Assembly (NCBI RefSeq): GCF_000349945.1
Contig: NC_020548.1
Location: forward strand, 372,001-436,000
DNA from: Azoarcus sp. KH32C
Lineage (GTDB): Bacteria > Pseudomonadota > Gammaproteobacteria > Burkholderiales > Rhodocyclaceae
Direction of reading: 5' to 3'
Length of the DNA stretch: 64,000 nucleotides
Positions 1 through 8,395 of this stretch are shown in pieces. Within the stretch, counting starts at the first letter, position 1. Each line of letters starts with the position of its first letter. The notes beneath the pieces are model-generated. The model had not been told where the DNA came from. It searched no databases and was given only the letters and a program-made list of their open reading frames with translations. The translations under genes and the position numbers were made by a program.

Positions 1-276
1 GATGGCATTACCGAGACCGCGCAGGTCGGCCTGGTTGGCCAAGTAGTTCTTAACGAACGGATGATTCTGCGGAATCATTTTCTCGAAACTGGCGTTCAAC
101 ACCAATTGGGTAGCGAGAAAGTATCCCAGCACCGCCGTGGCGATCAGGCAAACCAGCATGACCGCCAAGCGGTTGTTGAAGAGGAGTCGTTCCAGCCAGC
201 TCCCCGAGCTCGAATCAAAATCCTTCAAGCTCGGCACAACCGGCATCACGTCAGGGTTATTCATTCCAACGGCCAT
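1..276 (-). CDS. RND/MMPL-family transporter, N-terminal part only
   Basis: The reverse strand reads an open frame from an ATG at 276 to the window edge without a stop (92 codons visible). A cytoplasmic head rich in Ser and Asp is followed by one hydrophobic helix (about residues 38-58, LAVMLVCLIATAVLGYFLA) and then the start of a periplasmic loop (FEKMIPQNHPFVKNYL). This layout is that of the first segment of the large MMPL/RND exporters. It lies 35 bases downstream of the YCF48-like gene on the same strand, so it is the distal gene of the envelope module with DUF1329 and DUF1302. Such sets accompany degradation of steroids, terpenes and other hydrophobic compounds. The rest of the gene lies outside the window. 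Confidence 0.72.
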   Translation of the reverse strand, partial: MAVGMNNPDVMPVVPSLKDFDSSSGSWLERLLFNNRLAVMLVCLIATAVLGYFLATQLVLNASFEKMIPQNHPFVKNYLANQADLRGLGNAI

Positions 277-311
277 GGCGGATTCTCTATCTCGTGATCG
301 GGGGACAGCGC

Positions 312-1382
312 CTACTTCTTGAGCGCCTGAATGTTGACCCCGCGGGTTCCAACAAGCACCAATGCATGTGTACCGACCGGGGCCACGGCGCTGGCCGGCA
401 GCGCCTGTGCCATTGGCGAGGGCGTAAAGGACCGACCGTTATCGGCAGACATGAGCACGTCACCGCGCTGACTCACGAGAACGATGCGGCCGTCTTCGGT
501 CAGCGTCGCCCCGGTGATCGTGACGTTCAAACCGGTCGTCACCTTGTGCCACTGAGCACCGCCGTCTTCGCTCCGGAACACATTGCCGCGCAAACCGAAC
601 ACGACAACCGATTGTTCGCGTCCGGTCAGCCCGAAGAAGGATCCGGGGTAATCGACCGACACCGAACGAAAACGCTGCGCTTCCTTGTCAAACTTGAGCA
701 CCATGCCGCGCTCGCCCGCGAGATAGAGGCCCTCGCCGGCACGCTGGATCGAGGAGAAATGAAGTTGCTCCGGATTTTCGGTGCGATCGAACCACGGGGT
801 CCAGGTCTTGCCGCCGTCGCTGGTGTGGAAGATCAGGTTGAACACGCCCACCGCATATCCGTCGGTCTCACTGTCGAACCACACGGACAGGAAGGGCTTG
901 TCGGCCCCCTCCTCGGCAAAACGCTGCGCCGCCGCCCGCAGTTCTTCCAGCTGCCTGGCAGCGATACCCGTGCCCTCGAACCTGGCGTAGTAGTCTTGCA
1001 TAATTTGTCCGAGCCCTCGTCCGTCGAGTTGCTTGACCCAGCTTTTCCCGCCATCGGTTGTCGCCAGCACCACCCCGTCGTGTCCAACCGCCCACCCCTT
1101 TTGCGACGTCGGAAAGTGCACCGCCGTCAGATCCGAACTTACCGGCACCTCGGCCTGCGTCCAGTTTTTGCCCGCATCATCAGAGTAGAGAATGTGACCG
1201 CGCTGACCTGCGACGACTAGTCGTTCGCCCGCACGGGCCACCGCATTCAGCAAGCTTCGTGGCGCAAGCGCGCTTTTCGTTGCCGGTCGGTCCAGTGGAT
1301 CCTGAAACGCCCATGATGGACACGCGACGGTCATCAATAGGAGCACGCTCGACAGCGTCCGGATTCGCTCACGAAATTTCAT
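312..1382 (-). CDS. YCF48-like (BNR-repeat) beta-propeller protein, exported
   Basis: A 356-residue protein. The start chosen is the ATG at 1382, which has GGAGGG six bases upstream; a GTG six codons earlier has no such site. A signal peptide (MKFRERIRTL, then a hydrophobic run to SWA) is followed by repeated BNR/Asp-box motifs such as SDDAGKNW, TTDGGKSW, TSDGGKTW and SEDGGAQW, marking blades of a beta-propeller. The fold is related to the photosystem II assembly factor Ycf48; in non-photosynthetic proteobacteria these proteins sit beside MMPL, DUF1329 and DUF1302 genes, exactly as here. A periplasmic partner role of the transporter is inferred; no enzymatic role is suggested by the sequence. 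Confidence 0.8.
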   Translation of the reverse strand: MKFRERIRTLSSVLLLMTVACPSWAFQDPLDRPATKSALAPRSLLNAVARAGERLVVAGQRGHILYSDDAGKNWTQAEVPVSSDLTAVHFPTSQKGWAVGHDGVVLATTDGGKSWVKQLDGRGLGQIMQDYYARFEGTGIAARQLEELRAAAQRFAEEGADKPFLSVWFDSETDGYAVGVFNLIFHTSDGGKTWTPWFDRTENPEQLHFSSIQRAGEGLYLAGERGMVLKFDKEAQRFRSVSVDYPGSFFGLTGREQSVVVFGLRGNVFRSEDGGAQWHKVTTGLNVTITGATLTEDGRIVLVSQRGDVLMSADNGRSFTPSPMAQALPASAVAPVGTHALVLVGTRGVNIQALKK

Positions 1383-1474
1383 TACATGCCCTCCGGGCAC
1401 CGATATCCTCGCCGCCCCGACTCATTCACGCCCCGACGACGAGCTAGACGCCGCCGGGAGCCCCTTCCGGAAGA

Positions 1475-2818
1475 TCAGCGGATTCCGCCACCAGCCAGGG
1501 CTTCCGGCGCCCATTCGCGGTCGGGAAGCGGTTGCACCTGACGCATGCCGCTGGTTTCGGCAGTGTAGAAATTCACCGCGTAGATACCTGAGATCAGGTC
1601 ATAGAAACCGTGCATGTCCGCCGTCGGCGCGGGGATTTCATAGCTCGGCGTCATGTAGGCGAAGCCGGCGCGGTAAAGCTGACCGCGCAAGTCGTATTGA
1701 TCGCTGGCGAGCGCTACCCACGAGTCCTCGTCGAGGTAGAGCACGCGCTTGCTGTAGATATGACGTTTACCCTCGGCGAGCGTCGCTTCAACGACCCACA
1801 CTCGGTGCAGTTCCCAGCGAACCTCGTCGGGATTCAGGTGCATCGGCTTGAAGAGTTCGTCCACCTTCGAGTGGTAGGCCATCTTGTAGGTGTTGTAAGG
1901 AACGTATATTTCCTTCTTGCCCACGAGCTTGAAGTTGAAACGCTCCATCGAACCGAAGAACAGCCAAGTATCGTCATAAGTGGCGCTACCGCCCATAGAG
2001 GGGTTGGGCGTATCGAACGCGAGCGACGGCGCCAGCTTGGTGCGACGCTGCCCCGGCAGGTAGGCCCAGGCCCGCCGCCCCTTCTCCGCAGCATTAATGG
2101 CGTCATGAATCATGATGACTTCGCCACTGCGCCGCACAGGCTCCTTGTACTCGCTCTTCACGCGCAGCAGCAGTTCGGACGGCTTGCCGTCATCCCAGTA
2201 GGGGTAGTCGGCAGAGTACGTCCCGCCGGATGTCAGCGTGGGTCGGCCCGACGAATCGACGTAGAGTCCCTTGTAGTCGTACACCAAGCTGCGACCGCCG
2301 AATCGGGTGAGATGGTTCCACATCGCCTCGAAGCCGTCCTTCGGAATCGGGAACGGAATACCGGCGTGACAGCCTTCGAGCGATAATCCGCCGTTCGTGG
2401 TCTTAGCGGTCGTTGCGCATTTCTGAGTGTTATCGGTGATGTATTTCGGAAATGCCGCGGTGCGATGGGTCGGATACACGTCAATGCGGTATGACGGATA
2501 CTTCTTCATTAGCGCCTTGGTTCCCTCCGTCAATTTATCGGCGAAGCGATCCAAGTTCTTGGCATCGATCGATGCGACCGGCTTTTCATTGGCAAATGGA
2601 TCGGGGCGGATCCCGCTACCCTTTTGGTAGCCTTGCGGCGCGCTCGTGAGTCCTCCCGTATATGCCGGAATCGTTCCATCCGCGCTACCCCCCTTCTCTG
2701 CCCCCACCGGCGTGAGCGTGCTGCCGAGTTTGGCCGCTTCATCCGCCGTCACAGCCGCTGCAACGGCGCCGACATACACGGCTGCCGCGGCACCGATCAG
2801 CAAATATTTGATATTCAT
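1475..2818 (-). CDS. DUF1329 family exported protein
   Basis: A 447-residue protein with a signal peptide (about residues 1-25, ending AVTA) and DUF1329 character throughout (VTADEAAKLGSTLTPVGAEK near the N-terminus; GIPFPIPKDGFEAMWNHL; late RVWVVEATLAEGKRHIYSKR). The fold resembles LolA/LolB-type lipoprotein carriers. The start at 2818 has GGAGGCGACAA directly upstream. It sits between the DUF1302 gene and the YCF48-like gene, all on the minus strand with short gaps, so co-transcription is likely. In other proteobacteria the DUF1302/DUF1329 pair is induced on hydrophobic or aromatic substrates and is presumed to act in uptake or envelope handling; the molecular role is not established. Confidence 0.85.
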   Translation of the reverse strand: MNIKYLLIGAAAAVYVGAVAAAVTADEAAKLGSTLTPVGAEKGGSADGTIPAYTGGLTSAPQGYQKGSGIRPDPFANEKPVASIDAKNLDRFADKLTEGTKALMKKYPSYRIDVYPTHRTAAFPKYITDNTQKCATTAKTTNGGLSLEGCHAGIPFPIPKDGFEAMWNHLTRFGGRSLVYDYKGLYVDSSGRPTLTSGGTYSADYPYWDDGKPSELLLRVKSEYKEPVRRSGEVIMIHDAINAAEKGRRAWAYLPGQRRTKLAPSLAFDTPNPSMGGSATYDDTWLFFGSMERFNFKLVGKKEIYVPYNTYKMAYHSKVDELFKPMHLNPDEVRWELHRVWVVEATLAEGKRHIYSKRVLYLDEDSWVALASDQYDLRGQLYRAGFAYMTPSYEIPAPTADMHGFYDLISGIYAVNFYTAETSGMRQVQPLPDREWAPEALAGGGIR

Positions 2819-2837
2819 TTGTCGCCTCCTGCGGAAA

Positions 2838-4580
2838 TCAGAATGTTGTCTTGAAGGTGAAGCTCACCCAACCGCGATCCTTTAGCAGGGTGCTCAGGCC
2901 GTTGGCCGAGGTGACTTGGGTCGTACCGGGCACGATGCCCGGCCCTTGTTTCACTTTGCCGAAATAGTCCACGAACTTCAGATCGAAGCGATATTTCGAA
3001 TAGACGTCCGCTCCAATCCCAATGCTGTAATTGCCATTGCTTTCATTGCCACCGAGCTGCGTAGGCGAGTTTCCTTTCAATCCCCCTGAGACGGATATCG
3101 GCAAGGACAGGTCGACGCCCGGTAGCGCCTGGAGCCAAACCGGGGTAAAACTGAGTGCGAGTGCAAACATCTCCCGGGTTGCGCACCCGTCCCATTTGTC
3201 CCGGAACCGCGCACGAAGCACCGCTCTGCGGCTCTCGTCACAGACGCCATAGCCTTCACCAAAGAACATGTCGCGGTTGTCGGTAACCTTCTGCAAGCTC
3301 ACATATGACAATTCCGCCGACCAACTTGCCGTGTCGAACAGCGCCGTCTCCGAAATCACGCCCAATGCGTTGACAACGGCGTGCAACGTCTCGCCACGCG
3401 CCTGAAAGGTGTTGCCATTTAGCGTTGGCGCCCCATTCGGGAACAGCACGGGTGCCAATGCGGCAGGCGCCGCTGCCAGCCCCAGAGTCTGCGCAGCCAG
3501 CGGCATGTTCTTCCGATAGGAAAGTTCGGCACCCACGCTGACGCCGGCAATCTGTTTCGATAGGCTGACGCCGAACAGGTCGATGTCCTCACCGAAATAT
3601 TCGTGGTATTGCGACCCGGTGATGAAAATCGATGGGACCTTGTCCGTAAACCGCCGGTAATAGAATCCGAGGCTGCCGTCGAGCCACTCCGGGCTCCAGC
3701 GCGCGTTGACGCCCCAATCCCCGCTCCGCTGCGGCTTTTTCACGCCCCCGTTGATCAAGCTGGCACTCGCGCGATCCGATCCGTACATCAGGAAATCCGC
3801 CGGTCCCAGATAGGTACCTCCTTCCGGGATACGGGTCGGATCCCAGTCAAGAAAATATTGGGCGGCGATCGCCAAGTCGTCCTTAACCACGAGTTGCCCG
3901 GAGACATTGTTTAGTGGCAGGAACAACTCCTTTGCCTCGATGCCGGGTGTCGCGAATGCCTTACGCAAATCGAGGGGCATCTGGGAGTAGGAAACGCCAT
4001 GCAGCGCGCCACTCAATCCCAGCGATTCACCCCAGAATACAGTGTGCTGGCCAGCCTTCAGCGTAAGCGGCATGTCCCCCAGGTCGAAGCGCCCGAAAAC
4101 GAACGCGTCGAGCAATTCGCCCGACGGCCCACGATAAAAGCGCTTGGTGAAACTGCTGTATTTATCGTCGACATAGCTGCCGGCGATGGATGACGGGAGA
4201 TGCGAATTACGCACGGACTCGCCATTCTGATACGCGTTGTCGTACCAGCCTGCCGCGCTTACGCGGAAGCCATAGTTTTTCCGGTAGATGAAGTCGAACT
4301 CCGTCAGCAGGTCGATTCGGTTCGTGACGACATCACCTTGGTCGAACTTCGACTCCCCTTCGTCGAAGTTCGGATTGTTGGCGATATTTCCGGCCTTCTC
4401 GACACGGACGCCGAGGTTGTACCGCACGGTGTTGTCCCAGCGCATCTGGACGTCGGGATTGTCGGTCTTGATCTCGGCTGCCTCGACGGCCCCGATCAGA
4501 CTCAACGCCGCAGCAGTGGCAGCCAACTTCGGAAGCCCCTGGCCTGCGGTCCTTGTCTCCTTCCTTTGCTTTCTAGGCAT
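2838..4580 (-). CDS. DUF1302 family outer-membrane protein
   Basis: A 580-residue protein. The start at 4580 (MPRKQRKETR) is preferred over an ATG 12 codons upstream because AAGGGGTGA precedes it. A signal sequence ends near residue 36 (IGAVEA). The body has the alternating pattern of beta-barrel proteins with many aromatic girdle residues, including NTVRYNLGVRVE near the start, GQHTVFWGESL and a terminal strand ending in Phe (FTFKTTF), as expected for outer-membrane insertion. DUF1302 proteins are paired with DUF1329 in hydrocarbon, steroid and terpene degraders. It is the first gene of the envelope operon; the 18-bp palindrome at 4698-4715 lies about 120 bases upstream. Confidence 0.85.
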   Translation of the reverse strand: MPRKQRKETRTAGQGLPKLAATAAALSLIGAVEAAEIKTDNPDVQMRWDNTVRYNLGVRVEKAGNIANNPNFDEGESKFDQGDVVTNRIDLLTEFDFIYRKNYGFRVSAAGWYDNAYQNGESVRNSHLPSSIAGSYVDDKYSSFTKRFYRGPSGELLDAFVFGRFDLGDMPLTLKAGQHTVFWGESLGLSGALHGVSYSQMPLDLRKAFATPGIEAKELFLPLNNVSGQLVVKDDLAIAAQYFLDWDPTRIPEGGTYLGPADFLMYGSDRASASLINGGVKKPQRSGDWGVNARWSPEWLDGSLGFYYRRFTDKVPSIFITGSQYHEYFGEDIDLFGVSLSKQIAGVSVGAELSYRKNMPLAAQTLGLAAAPAALAPVLFPNGAPTLNGNTFQARGETLHAVVNALGVISETALFDTASWSAELSYVSLQKVTDNRDMFFGEGYGVCDESRRAVLRARFRDKWDGCATREMFALALSFTPVWLQALPGVDLSLPISVSGGLKGNSPTQLGGNESNGNYSIGIGADVYSKYRFDLKFVDYFGKVKQGPGIVPGTTQVTSANGLSTLLKDRGWVSFTFKTTF

Positions 4581-4697
4581 TTTTTTCACCCCTTCGGGCC
4601 ATATCGTGATTAACAAGCGCCTTCCTCAACTGCCACTACACGAAGACTCTGGCTTGCGCAGTTCGAAGATCATCGCATCGAGCGCGAACTCTTGTAC

Positions 4698-4715
4698 GCA
4701 ATACGATCGTATTGC
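4698..4715. promoter_or_regulatory. Perfect 18-bp palindrome, candidate operator
   Basis: GCAATACGATCGTATTGC is a perfect inverted repeat. It lies in the 354-base gap (4581-4934) between the DUF1302 gene and the acyl-CoA synthetase gene, on the promoter side of the DUF1302 operon. Related half-sites (ATACGAT or GCAATAC) recur upstream of other units of the catabolic island. Dyads of this length suit MarR or TetR dimers; the MarR gene at 12765 is the only regulator inside the island, so it is the first candidate. The rest of the gap holds no gene that I can support. Confidence 0.55.
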
Positions 4716-4852
4716 TACATACCGTCCGTGTCAACATTAATAACAGCGCTCGCGAGCTTTTCACACTCATGCGATGCGGGCTCATCTCGCGACCAAGCAA
4801 GAGCGCCGGTCGCAAAAAGAAAGGAGATCAGGGACGAAGCCGAGAGGGGAGC

Positions 4853-4875
4853 GCGCACGCCGGGTTGGCGTGCGC
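4853..4875. terminator. Strong GC hairpin, possible terminator of the acyl-CoA synthetase gene
   Basis: GCGCACGCC and GGCGTGCGC form a perfect 9-bp stem with a GGGTT loop, 60 bases downstream of the stop of the minus-strand synthetase gene. No clear U-tract follows on that strand, so it could instead be an mRNA-stabilising stem. Confidence 0.35.
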
Positions 4876-4934
4876 GTCTTGTTCGAAGTCTGCGAAGCTC
4901 AGGCGCAGCGTTGACGCAGAAGGGAAATATGACT

Positions 4935-6920
4935 TCAGGAGACCGAGGCGGACGCCCCATTTACGACGTCGACGAACACTTCGAACTCGAATTGCTGGAA
5001 CGCATGACGCAGGCGCTCCGAGAGCACAGCTGAATCGCCCGAACGCAGCATGACCGTCAGAACTACCCGCGGACGACGACCACTTTCATCCACCTCCACG
5101 TCGATCGAGCCGCTCTCACCCACAATGGCGGCAGCCGTGTTCCTCGATACGCGAACCATTGCATCAACGCGCAGCGCTGGCTTGGAGATTTTCCCCACCG
5201 CCGTCAGCGGCATTTGTTCGAGGACGATGATCTCGATCGGCACCGCCGCCCGCTCCTGCACCCGCTCGCGACATAGCTGAAGCAGTTCATCGGCGGCTAC
5301 GGAACAACCGGCCTTCGGTTGTACGTAGGCAATCGGCATTTCCCCCTTTGCCGAGTCAGGTCGCCCGATGGCCGCTGCAGTCTGAACACCGGGATGGCAC
5401 ATCAGGACCTCTTCAATGAGTCTCGGGTCGATGTTGTGACCGCCACGAATAATGAGCTCCTTGGCACGCCCAAATATCCATCCGAAGCCCTGGGCGTCGA
5501 ATGCACCCAAATCGCCGGTATTTGCCCAACGTGTACCGCCAGGCGCCCCCTGGACGAAGAATTCACCATCGAAATTCGCGTCGACATAGCCAGGCGTGAC
5601 GCCTGGCCCGGTGACACACAGGACTCCGCGTTCCCCCGGCGCACACTCGCGCAGAAATGTGTTGCTCGCATCCACTTCGAAGGCCTTCACGGTGTGGTAC
5701 GGCAGGCAGCTTCCGACCGAACCAACCAGCGGTTGCTGGCCGTCATTGCGATTCATCGTGACGACGCCGTGAATCTCCGACATGCCCCAGATCTCCCGCA
5801 GCCAGATTCCGAAGCGCTTATGGAAGGCGCGCATCAGTTCGAGCGGTACAGTACTCGCGCCGCAATTGAACGTGACGATGGAGTGACCTTCGGACGACAC
5901 ATCAGGAACCGCCAGTATGGCCGCAGCCGTCGTAGGCGTTGCGAGGACTGAAGTCATCCGGTAGTGCCGGGCAATGTCCCAGAAATTCCGAATCACCCCC
6001 TGATTTCGGAACCCGTCCGTGGTCAGGGTCAGCAGGGTCTGTCCGTAAAGCATGGTGCGCAGCGCGATCACGTTCAGGCCGCCGACATGGAAGTTCGGCA
6101 TCGCGTGACCGACCACGCTATCGCGCTCCGATCCTATCACCGAGCCAACCATCCACGCATTGAGCAACTGGCCACGATGTGTCATGCGCACCAGTTTCGG
6201 CGCACCGGTTGTACCGCCGGTCGGCAGGTACATGACTTCCGCGTGAGGATCGTCCGTCGGTTCGAACACAAAGCGGTCGGCAGGGTAGGATTCGAGCGCA
6301 CGCATGAAGTCGCTGGCCTGGTCGTCCGATTCGACTATCAGCACACGCCGCAAGGTCGGCACCTGGGCGCAGATGGCCTCGAGCTTGTCCCATGCCCCAG
6401 GCCCGAATTTCGCGGTGCTGATCACGAGCACCGTTGCCCGCGCCGCATTCATGATCGATGCCACGACCCGCTCTTCCAGGTAGGGATTGATCGGGCATGC
6501 GATTCCGGCTGTCTGCGCCGCCCAGGTTGCAATCAGCGCCTCCGGGACCATTGGCAGGATCAGCGCAACCGACGGCCGTTCGCTGCCGGAGACCGCGCTG
6601 AATAGGTTGGCCGCCTGCACGATCCGTTGCATCAACTCGGCATAGGTGATGATCCGCGGCGGAACCGCGAGATCCGCCGACCGGAGCAATATCAGCGCGG
6701 GCTTCGCCGGTTCGAGCGCGGCCGCTGCTCTGATGCACTCATAAGTCGTCCGACCGGGCAGCAGGTCTTCCGGTTGCACCTGCTCGATTGCCCGCTTGTC
6801 AGCATCGCTCCTCAGCCAGGCTCGCGCAATGCGCCCAGCCTGTGGCTCGCCACCCGGCAGCCACGGACCGCGCTCACCTGCGGTAGCATCCCCGGCCGCC
6901 ATAACCTTGTCTTGTAGCAT
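4935..6920 (-). CDS. AMP-forming acyl-CoA synthetase (FadD-like)
   Basis: A 661-residue adenylate-forming ligase expected to activate a carboxylic acid to its CoA thioester in the cytoplasm. Visible motifs in order: P-loop YLPTGGTTGAPK (near 230), GMSE adenylate motif, NTGDLGAFDAQG, the hinge FGRAKELIIRGGHNIDP, and the catalytic Lys in LTAVGKISKPALR near the C-terminus. A further 80 or so residues follow the Lys motif, longer than usual for FadD. The start at 6920 has GAGGAG seven bases upstream. It probably supplies the first step for the catabolic island; the substrate cannot be read from sequence. Directly upstream is a decayed acyl-CoA dehydrogenase gene, so this ligase may have lost an operon partner. 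Confidence 0.85.
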   Translation of the reverse strand: MLQDKVMAAGDATAGERGPWLPGGEPQAGRIARAWLRSDADKRAIEQVQPEDLLPGRTTYECIRAAAALEPAKPALILLRSADLAVPPRIITYAELMQRIVQAANLFSAVSGSERPSVALILPMVPEALIATWAAQTAGIACPINPYLEERVVASIMNAARATVLVISTAKFGPGAWDKLEAICAQVPTLRRVLIVESDDQASDFMRALESYPADRFVFEPTDDPHAEVMYLPTGGTTGAPKLVRMTHRGQLLNAWMVGSVIGSERDSVVGHAMPNFHVGGLNVIALRTMLYGQTLLTLTTDGFRNQGVIRNFWDIARHYRMTSVLATPTTAAAILAVPDVSSEGHSIVTFNCGASTVPLELMRAFHKRFGIWLREIWGMSEIHGVVTMNRNDGQQPLVGSVGSCLPYHTVKAFEVDASNTFLRECAPGERGVLCVTGPGVTPGYVDANFDGEFFVQGAPGGTRWANTGDLGAFDAQGFGWIFGRAKELIIRGGHNIDPRLIEEVLMCHPGVQTAAAIGRPDSAKGEMPIAYVQPKAGCSVAADELLQLCRERVQERAAVPIEIIVLEQMPLTAVGKISKPALRVDAMVRVSRNTAAAIVGESGSIDVEVDESGRRPRVVLTVMLRSGDSAVLSERLRHAFQQFEFEVFVDVVNGASASVS

Positions 6921-6966
6921 ATCGTCTCCTCAAAATACCATTCGCAAAGCTGCCGGGGCCGTCGGC

Positions 6967-7256
6967 CTAATACGACGCCGACAGTTCGAGCACCTTTTCC
7001 GCAATGAAGCACATGGTCAGTTGCTCGGTGATCGGCGCAATCCGCGTTACCGTGACTTCGCGCAGCAGACGCTCGACGTGACACTCCTTCGCCCGAAGAC
7101 GTTGCGCTCCTTCGCATAACGCATTCCCCGCCGCAGGGCGTCCTTGCCAATCGCAAATCGCCACGACAGCGATAAGGAAGTCCCGCACCAAGCCTCGGTG
7201 TCGCGATAATCGGTGTAGAGTGTGTCGTCCGCCGAGCTCACAATAGTTACGGCCAT
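6967..7256 (-). pseudogene. Acyl-CoA dehydrogenase remnant (deleted and frameshifted)
   Basis: From an ATG at 7256 with a good GGGGGAG site, the minus strand encodes about 36 unplaced residues and then IGKDALRRGMRYAKERNVFGR, clearly the helix before the active site of an acyl-CoA dehydrogenase. The next part of the family, roughly 90 residues, is missing. After a frame change the C-terminus appears as HVERLLREVTVTRIAPITEQ and runs to a TAG at 6967. Both pieces match the intact dehydrogenase at 26392-27558 closely. The gene is therefore an internal-deletion fossil whose promoter and ribosome site survive, sitting just upstream of the acyl-CoA synthetase. Confidence 0.75.
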
Positions 7257-7333
7257 GACTCCCCCGCGATTGTTCAGCTGATGCAATACGTTGTCGCACA
7301 GGCACAACCAGATACGTTTTGATATAGTACTGT

Positions 7334-7348
7334 GCAATACCGTATATG
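7334..7348. promoter_or_regulatory. GCAATAC-type element before the dehydrogenase remnant
   Basis: GCAATACCGTATATG matches the left half and centre of the palindrome at 4698-4715. A second GCAATACG occurs at 7283-7290. Both lie in the upstream region of the minus-strand remnant and ligase gene. Weak evidence on its own; it gains support from the recurrence of the element in the island. Confidence 0.3.
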
Positions 7349-7506
7349 TCAATAGTCGCTGATGCGGGCTTGCCTCATAGACGCCGGTTGCGAACGACGA
7401 AAGTAACGCACGAAACCGCCATTTGGTATTCTTGCATACCAGATTCTTGGGTATTATAGTTACGCAATTAACCGGTCTTGCCTCCATCCGGAGGATTGGC
7501 GCACAG

Positions 7507-7663
7507 GATCGGGTTGACGGCTCCGGCATCTCGCTCGGTCACTCAGTCGGCACAACCGGCGCCATCATCACGGTCAAGGCGATCTTCGAACGGGGCGACT
7601 GGTTGCAACCACTGCTATGGGTGCGCCACTGCAGGCTTGCCGGCGAGCTTCATTGAAACGTAA
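7507..7663 (+). pseudogene. Thiolase C-terminal remnant
   Basis: The plus strand encodes DGSGISLGHSVGTTGAIIT, the GHP-type signature near the C-terminus of a biosynthetic-type thiolase (with Pro replaced by Ser). A frame change then gives CYGCATAGLPASFIE, the counterpart of the terminal MCIGGGQGIAAIYE of thiolases, ending in a TAA at 7661-7663. The intact thiolase at 14219-15403 shows the same motifs in order. Nothing of the first 330 or so residues remains. The fossil ends only 10 bases before the next gene. Confidence 0.7.
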
Positions 7664-7673
7664 AGGTGAGACC

Positions 7674-8342
7674 GTGATTGATCGTGAGTATCTGGAGCCG
7701 GGGCAGTTCGTCGAAAGCGACACACTGGAAATCATTGCTTTCGCCCAACAGGCCGCCGGCCACGCGCGAGACGACATCAGCCGGTCCGTGTCGCTTTATG
7801 AAGCAGTAAGGGATCAGATCACGTACGATCCCTATGACAGGCTGGACCATGCGGAGTCATGTTCGGCGAAGCGGGCGCTCATGCGCAATCGTGGTTATTG
7901 CATCCCCAAGGCCGCACTGCTGGTTGCATGTGCCCGCGCTCTTGGCATTCCGGGACGATTGGGGTTCGCAGACGTACGCGATCATCTCGCTTCGCCGCGC
8001 CTGATCGAAGCCAACGAAGACGATGTGTTTCGCTGGCATGCCTACGCCGAACTGCATCTGGAAGGGAAATGGGTCAAGGCGACCCCCGCCTTCGATATGT
8101 TGCTGTGTAACCGGGTCGGAATTGAGCCTCTTCAGTTCGATGGACGCAACGACTCGATCTTCCATCCCTACGACCGACGCAATCGCAAGCATATGGAATA
8201 TGTACTTGATCGCGGCCGTTTCGCCGATGTCCCGTTCGAGGCGATACTCGCCACCTGGCGAACTCATAGCCCCCGGCTGCTCGACGAAAGTTATTACTGC
8301 AGGGCGAAATCGTTCATCGAAGAGGTTCGACTCCGGTCGTAA
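7674..8342 (+). CDS. Transglutaminase-like superfamily protein
   Basis: A 222-residue soluble protein. The GTG at 7674 is chosen because AAAGGTGAG precedes it; the frame extends further upstream only into the thiolase fossil. The papain-like transglutaminase core is visible: Cys in RGYCIPKAALLVACARALGIP, His in FRWHAYAELHLEGKWVKATP and an Asp shortly after (AFD), a plausible Cys-His-Asp triad. Whether it is a protease, an amidase or a CoA-ester-acting hydrolase is not known. It lies alone on the plus strand between the fossils and a convergent CoA-transferase gene, inside the catabolic island. Confidence 0.7.
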   Translation: MIDREYLEPGQFVESDTLEIIAFAQQAAGHARDDISRSVSLYEAVRDQITYDPYDRLDHAESCSAKRALMRNRGYCIPKAALLVACARALGIPGRLGFADVRDHLASPRLIEANEDDVFRWHAYAELHLEGKWVKATPAFDMLLCNRVGIEPLQFDGRNDSIFHPYDRRNRKHMEYVLDRGRFADVPFEAILATWRTHSPRLLDESYYCRAKSFIEEVRLRS

Positions 8343-8395
8343 GCGGTCACCGACGCGCGGACCTATCGACTCCCCGAGCGTCGAAATTACCTCGC

